From: Morella rubra
Lineage: Eukaryota; Streptophyta; Magnoliopsida; Fagales; Myricaceae
Assembly (NCBI GenBank): GCA_003952965.2
Contig: RXIC02000410.1
Location: 186,001-250,000 of the forward strand
DNA length: 64,000 bases
Direction: 5' to 3'
Part shown: positions 62,165-64,000 of the stretch, in pieces
How the letters are laid out: each line of letters starts with the position of its first letter
Numbering within the stretch: position 1 is the first letter of the stretch
Program-made: the position numbers and the translations under genes
Notes under the pieces: generated by a model
Told to the model about the DNA's origin: nothing
Database searches by the model: none
What the model saw: only the letters and a program-made list of their open reading frames with translations

Positions 62165-64000
62165 ATGGCAGCTAGCAAATCAAGGACTCGCCGTAGTAAA
62201 GTGGTGCCGAACTGGAGTTGTGATCGCCGGCCGTCGAGTTCCAAGGGGAAGGATTGGAGACCCTCGCACTTCTTCAAGATAATTCTCCCCTCGACCTTGG
62301 CCGACAAGAAACTGGTAATGCACCCTCGCCAACTTTTTTACGCTAGCACCCTGTTTTAAATGAAATGTCTAACCTTCTTCTTGGTTGCCAAGGAGATCCG
62401 GAAATGAATGCAAAAAAGTATCTTTACCACTCTACATTGCAATGGCTTGCTTGTTTCTATATTTACTTTGGCACTTAGAACTGAGAACAAACGGGTACTT
62501 CATTGCTGCTTTTGATTTCCCGACTCATTTTTGTCTATTCGAAATGGGTTCGAGAGATAGATCATGTTGCTTACCTATATTAAGTGATACGTTGGGTTCA
62601 AAGCTTTCTGGGAACTTTCTAAGAAACTTCATAAATTAAGCGAGTTCCATTGTAAGTTAATTGTCTCACACCATTCAAACATGTCTATAGTTTATAAATT
62701 GTATGTAACGCTGCAAAAATTGATGTCCATTTGAAATAATCCTTTTGACGTTCTTTGCAATGAATACCTTTTCGCCGACGCTCTTGATGCTTTTTTTTTT
62801 TCTTTCTTTCTTTTTACTGAGTCGTTTATTCAAAAACTGTTGGGAAAAGGGTCTTCTCTGCAGAATCTTCAATAAGAAAGCGAACCAAATTGCCTAACTC
62901 TCCAGCAGAGACAAGTGAATTGGGTGGTATTAGTTTACAGGATGACAAAGATGGTTATGGAATTTGATGTTTTGGGAAATGAGATGAACCCAAAGCAATT
63001 AAAATCATCTAGCGTCATATGGTCTTGCTTAGCCTTGTTTCATTGTTGTTCAATCTGAGTTGTCTGACTATTTTTTCAACTCGTTTTATAAATTCATAGG
63101 ATTTGCCTGATCACCAATTGACTTGTTACGGCATTTTTGAGTACTTGGAAATTGATATTAGAAGTTTCACAAAATGGGGAAAAACCAGTATAAAGATCAA
63201 CCTTTTAAAAAGTTCGATTGTAGTTATTGGCTTATGAGGCACTTCACCAGGGGTCACTAATTTTACAATTGTGAAGATCAGTGGCTATATACCTATTTGC
63301 ATCTTGGAAGCACATTTCCTTGATCTGGTTAAGACAGTATAATTCACTTGGTTGCTGCAGATGATCCCGGAAAGATTTGCAGGGAATATTGGGGATGAGC
63401 TGTCAACTATTGCTACACTCACTCTTCCCTCTGGTCGCGTTTGGCAAGTGGGATTGAAGAAAGATGAAAAGAAGATTTGGTTTCATGAAGGTTGGCAGGA
63501 TTTTGTAAAATCTAATTCTGTAGGCTATGGATACTTTTTAGTCTTCAGATATGAAGGGAATTCGAATTTCTATGTTCTTGTGTTTGATACCACTGCCACT
63601 GAAATTCAGTATGGATTGGGTAAGAGTAGTGAATTGGAAGATCCGGGGGACTCGATGGAATTAGATGATACGAAAAAATCGAGGCAAGGCATATTGAACA
63701 AAACTGAAATGTCTACCAAAAACGAAGATAGAGAAACGTCTGTTAGGGAAAAACTATCCAGCACATCTTCAAAAACGAGACGGATGATGTGCAGAGGAAG
63801 AGAGAGAGCAATCAAAGCAGCCAGAATGTTGAAACCCAAAGCTCCTTCCTTCATCAGTGTCTTGAGGCCATATCTGGTGAGGCTTAAAAGATGAAGTGAT
63901 CATTATGTTTTTCCAATATTTCTTTCGAAATATGCTACGTTTCAATCTGTCTTTTGTTGCAGTATGTGCCTGCTGGATTTGCTTGCAAATATCTTCGCCA
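62165..64000 (+). CDS. REM-type B3 transcription factor, second tandem copy (partial)
   Basis: Exons at 62165-62314, 63361-63876 and from 63963 past the window end; all junctions are phase 0. The 222 residues of exons 1-2 start MAASKSRTRRSKVV and contain the first B3 domain (SHFFKIILPSTLADKKL / MIPERFAGNIGDELS, VGLKKDEKKIWFHEGWQDF, GYFLVFRYEGNSNFYVLVFD), then a linker ending RGRERAIKAARMLKPK. Exon 3 opens YVPAGFACKYLR, the start of a second B3. REM proteins such as VRN1 bind DNA, often with low sequence preference, and act in flowering and reproductive development. Exon order and text match the copy at 57855, so the pair is a tandem duplication. Intron 1 here is 1.05 kb against 227 bp there. 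ATG 62165 aligns with the other copy's start; an in-frame ATG at 62111 also exists. Confidence 0.85.
62864..62968 (+). pseudogene. Possible relic exon in intron 1 of the second B3 gene
   Basis: After an acceptor-like TCTTCTCTGCAG, about 35 codons read SSIRKRTKLPNSPAETSELG and GISLQDDKDGYG before a stop. The composition resembles the charged linkers of REM proteins. It may be an exon left from another B3 copy. No donor site was identified. Confidence 0.25.

Overview
The window is nuclear DNA of a flowering plant, most likely a woody eudicot. The evidence is GT-AG introns (plus one apparent GC-AG intron), long AT-rich intergenic stretches, MITEs, CACTA, hAT and Ty1/copia-type elements, and genes of plant-only families (AP2/ERF, plant P-class PPR, F-box, nepenthesin-type protease, REM/B3, ENH1). 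The species cannot be named from the sequence.

Layout. 1-5.3 kb: no convincing gene; a MITE, a probable retroposed insert flanked by a 10-bp direct repeat, and a GC-richer block with several ACGT motifs. 5.3-7.0 kb: intronless RAP2.4-type AP2/ERF gene with a TATA box and two leader uORFs. 7.0-12.3 kb: AT-rich, with one half of a repeat pair that flanks the next gene. 12.3-13.7 kb: F-box gene whose first codon is unresolved. 16.0-19.0 kb: four-exon PPR gene with twelve uninterrupted 35-residue repeats. 21.0-24.6 kb: two-exon minus-strand LEA gene like Arabidopsis At5g17165, with a 3.2-kb intron holding a MITE. 25.7-29.1 kb: a CACTA element with TIRs and a 3-bp TSD, carrying an intron-containing fragment of the AAA-ATPase gene CDC48. 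29-37 kb: mostly empty AT-rich DNA. 36.8-38.6 kb: a possible small cysteine-paired secreted peptide (minus) divergent from an intronless CDR1-like aspartic protease (plus). 38.8-40.3 kb: a non-autonomous hAT element. 41.2-45.3 kb: six-exon ENH1 gene (PDZ-like plus rubredoxin, plastid). 47.8-54.3 kb: a gag-only Ty1/copia-type LTR element with intact LTR pair and TSD, a fossil. 55.7-57.4 kb: a second hAT-like element with internal tandem duplications. 57.9-64.0 kb: a tandem pair of REM-type B3 genes separated by a LINE-derived RNase H fragment; the first copy looks damaged in its second B3 domain, the second runs off the window.

The genes are not a functional cluster. The notable order is LEA At5g17165-like followed by ENH1 (At5g17170), which are neighbours in Arabidopsis; here they lie about 16 kb apart with CACTA, hAT and protease sequence between. 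Some stress-related themes recur (RAP2.4, LEA, ENH1, CDR1), but nothing in the sequence shows coordinated control. I found no wholly new system; the best leads are the CDC48-bearing CACTA element, the predicted RNA code of the PPR protein, the NAGNAG/stop arrangement in the first B3 gene, and the small CX3C peptide.
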